Both the position numbers and the translations under genes were made by a program. The notes beneath the pieces were generated by a model. That model saw only the letters and a program-made list of their open reading frames with translations. It did no database searches and was not told where the DNA came from. Shown piece by piece: positions 61,646 through 64,000 of a stretch of 64,000 bases of DNA (the first letter of the stretch is position 1; every line of letters begins with the position of its first letter). The stretch is from Beroe ovata (Eukaryota; Ctenophora; Nuda; Beroida; Beroidae), in the NCBI GenBank assembly GCA_946803715.1, contig CAMPET010000263.1, forward strand, positions 29,053 to 93,052, in the 5' to 3' direction.

Positions 61646-64000
61646 TTGATTCCGGTGTATTTTTGGACGCTGAATCGATTCCCGATCGAATTTTTACCGT
61701 ACCTCGCTCCGGTAAGGAGATGTCAGTCACGAGACTTTGAAACTCACAAACGAGGAGAAGATATGATTTTCACCGATTTCCCGATGAGTCAGCCCAAAAA
61801 CTCTTCCAGATTCGGATTCTACGTCAAAAAGTAGGCCGGAAACACATATTTTCAGTATGTTTCTCGTTAAAATGGGGTTTGCCGTTTTTTAGCATTAGTG
61901 TGTCCCATTGTTTTTCCTGTTTAGAGGCTTTGCTTACTACGGGTGAGAAATTGTGATTTGGGCGTGGTTTCACGACCAGTATGAACTTAACATGATCGTA
62001 ATGGGGATTGATACTTGTAGTGTGAAAGTAGGAGAGATGATTTAGTGGGAAGTTGGCATCGTGAGTGCCCGTAAAGCCTCCGTTAGAGACCTCTGAAAAC
62101 AGAGTACAAAAGTGTGAGTTCACTCACTACTTATCTACCGAGCGAAAATTCGAAGAAAAATTTTTGTCCGATTTTCATGCGAATACCATGGATTCCCATG
62201 TAATTTTGGGCGCAGAATCGATTGCCGATCAAATTTTGGCCCTATTTTGCTTACCTGAGGCGGTATCTACCATGTTACTTCAGAGCTCTCGCATCAAAAT
62301 ATACCCTTGATTTTCTCTAATTTCTCGATGAGCTAGCCCAAAAATTCCTCCAGATTTGGATTCTACGTCAAAAAGTAGGCCGGAAACACATATTTTCAGT
62401 ATGTTTCTCTGCAAAATGCGGTTTGCCGTTTTTTAGCATTAGTGTGTCCCATTGATTTTCGTGTTTCACAGGCTTTGCTTACCATGGGTGAGAAATCGTG
62501 ATTTTGGCGTGGTTTCACGACCAGTATGAACTTAACATGATCGTAATGGGGATTGATACTTGTAGTGTGAGAGTAGGAGAGATGATTTAGTGGGAAGTTG
62601 GCATCGTGAGTGCCCGTAAAGCCTCCGTTAGAGACCTCTGAAAACAGAGTACAAAAGTGTGAGTTCACTCACTACTTATCTACCGAGCGAAAATTCGATG
62701 AAAAATTTTTGTCCGATTTTCATGCGAATACCATGGATTCCCATGTAATTTTGGGCGCAGAATCGATTGCCGATCAAATTTTGGCCCTATTTTGCTTACC
62801 TGAGGCGGTATCTACCATGTTACTTCAGAGCTCTCGCATCAAAATATACCCTTGATTTTCTCTAATTTCTCGATGAGCTAGCCCAAAAATTCCTCCAGAT
62901 TTGGATTCTACGTCAAAAAGTAGGCCGGAAACACATATTTTCAGTATGTTTCTCTGCAAAATGCGGTTTGCCGTTTTTTAGCATTAGTGTGTCCCATTGA
63001 TTTTCGTGTTTCACAGGCTTTGCTTACCATGGGTGAGAAATTGTGATTTGGGCGTGGTTTCAAGACCAGTATGAACTTAACATGATCGTAATGGGGATTG
63101 ATAGTTGTAGTGTGAGAGTAGGAGAGATGATTTGGTAGAAAGTTGGCATCGTAAGTGCCCGTAAAGCCTCCGTTAGAGACCTCTGAAAACAGAGCACAAA
63201 AGTGTGTGTTCACTCACTACTTATCTACCGAGCGAAAATTCGATGAAATATTTTTGTCCGATTTTCATGCGAATACCATGGATTCCCATGTAATTTTGGG
63301 CGCAGAATCGATTGCCGATCAAATTTTGGCCCTATTTTGCTTACCTGAGGCGGTATCTACCATGTTACTTCAGAGCTCTCGCATCAAAATATACCCTTGA
63401 TTTTCTCTAATTTCTCGATGAGCTAGCCCAAAAATTCCTCCAGATTTGGATTCTACGTCAAAAAGTAGGCCGGAAACACATATTTTCAGTATGTTTCTCT
63501 GCAAAATGCGGTTTGCCGTTTTTTAGCATTAGTGTGTCCCATTGATTTTCGTGTTTCACAGGCTTTGCTTACCATGGGTGAGAAATCGTGATTTTGGCGT
63601 GGTTTCACGACCAGTATGAACTTAACATGATCGTAATGGGGATTGATACTTGTAGTGTGAGAGTAGGAGAGATGATTTAGTGGGAAGTTGGCATCGTGAG
63701 TGCCCGTAAAGCCTCCGTTAGAGACCTCTGAAAACAGAGTACAAAAGTGTGAGTTCACTCACTACTTATCTACCGAGCGAAAATTCGATGAAAAATTTTT
63801 GTCCGATTTTCATGCGAATACCATCGATTCCCATGTAATTTTGGGCGCAGAATCGATTGCCGATCAAATTTTGGCCCTATTTTGCTTACCTGAGGCGGTA
63901 TCTACCATGTTACTTCAGAGCTCTCGCATCAAAATATACCCTTGATTTTCTCTAATTTCTCGATGAGCTAGCCCAAAAATTCCTCCAGATTTGGATTCTA
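61646..64000 (+). repeat. 545-bp tandem repeat array (more than four units, runs off the window)
   Basis: Identical landmarks recur exactly 545 bases apart: GGGCGCAGAATCGATTGCCG at about 62208, 62753, 63298 and 63843, and a more diverged first unit at about 61665. The second, third and fourth units are nearly identical, so expansion or homogenisation is recent. Each unit contains one open frame per strand (81 and 90 codons) conserved only because the units are near-identical. I treat these as non-coding. Confidence 0.95.

Noticed and set aside
62065-63945. Repeated open frames of 81 codons (plus) and 90 codons (minus) at 545-bp spacing
   Set aside because: They recur only because the tandem units are nearly identical. 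Both strands are open at once and the diverged copies at 31-32 kb do not keep the frames.

Overview
This window looks like nuclear DNA from an invertebrate, probably early-branching, animal. Genes are split into many short exons by GT-AG introns, intergenic DNA is AT-rich and crowded with tandem and foldback repeats, and the proteins are animal families (tetraspanin, TRPM2-type and TRPC-like channels, death-fold/TIR proteins). The species is not identifiable from the sequence alone. A sponge, cnidarian or similar lineage is an inference.

Layout. 89-994 (+) is the 3' end of a coiled-coil gene. 1.0-11.2 kb is gene-poor and holds CGCG-rich foldbacks, a ~142-bp satellite, a ~2.7-kb block of three large palindromic elements and four tRNA-like units. 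11.26-15.87 kb (+) is a complete six-exon tetraspanin. A small three-exon secreted-protein gene (12.17-12.83 kb, -) lies inside its first intron. 16.5-19.1 kb (-) is an eight-exon gene for an unrecognised, disordered, Arg/Asn-rich protein. 20.4-43.0 kb (-) is a 40-exon TRPM2-type channel of about 1686 aa with N-terminal SLOG domains, six membrane helices, a coiled coil and a C-terminal NUDT9-like domain. Its introns hold several repeat arrays. 48.6-52.4 kb (-) is a 13-exon, 566-aa gene with an unusual order: Gly/His/Asn heptad repeat, DED, TIR, two FHA-like domains. 53.8-59.1 kb (+) is a ten-exon TRPC-like channel, divergent from the previous gene. 59.2-61.3 kb (-) is the synthetase half of an asparagine synthetase-like gene whose 5' exons are not found. 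A 545-bp tandem array fills the window from 61.65 kb to its end and also has relics in a TRPM2 intron.

Exon models were built by hand from splice motifs, reading-phase agreement and family similarity. In every multi-exon model the phases close without a frame break.

The most interesting combination is that an ADP-ribose-gated channel type (TRPM2), here with a Nudix box that has lost key glutamates, lies on the same strand and 5.6 kb from a TIR protein that keeps a glutamate at the position used by TIR NADases. Since TIR NADases make ADP-ribose products, a linked ADP-ribose signalling pair is a testable hypothesis, not a demonstrated fact.
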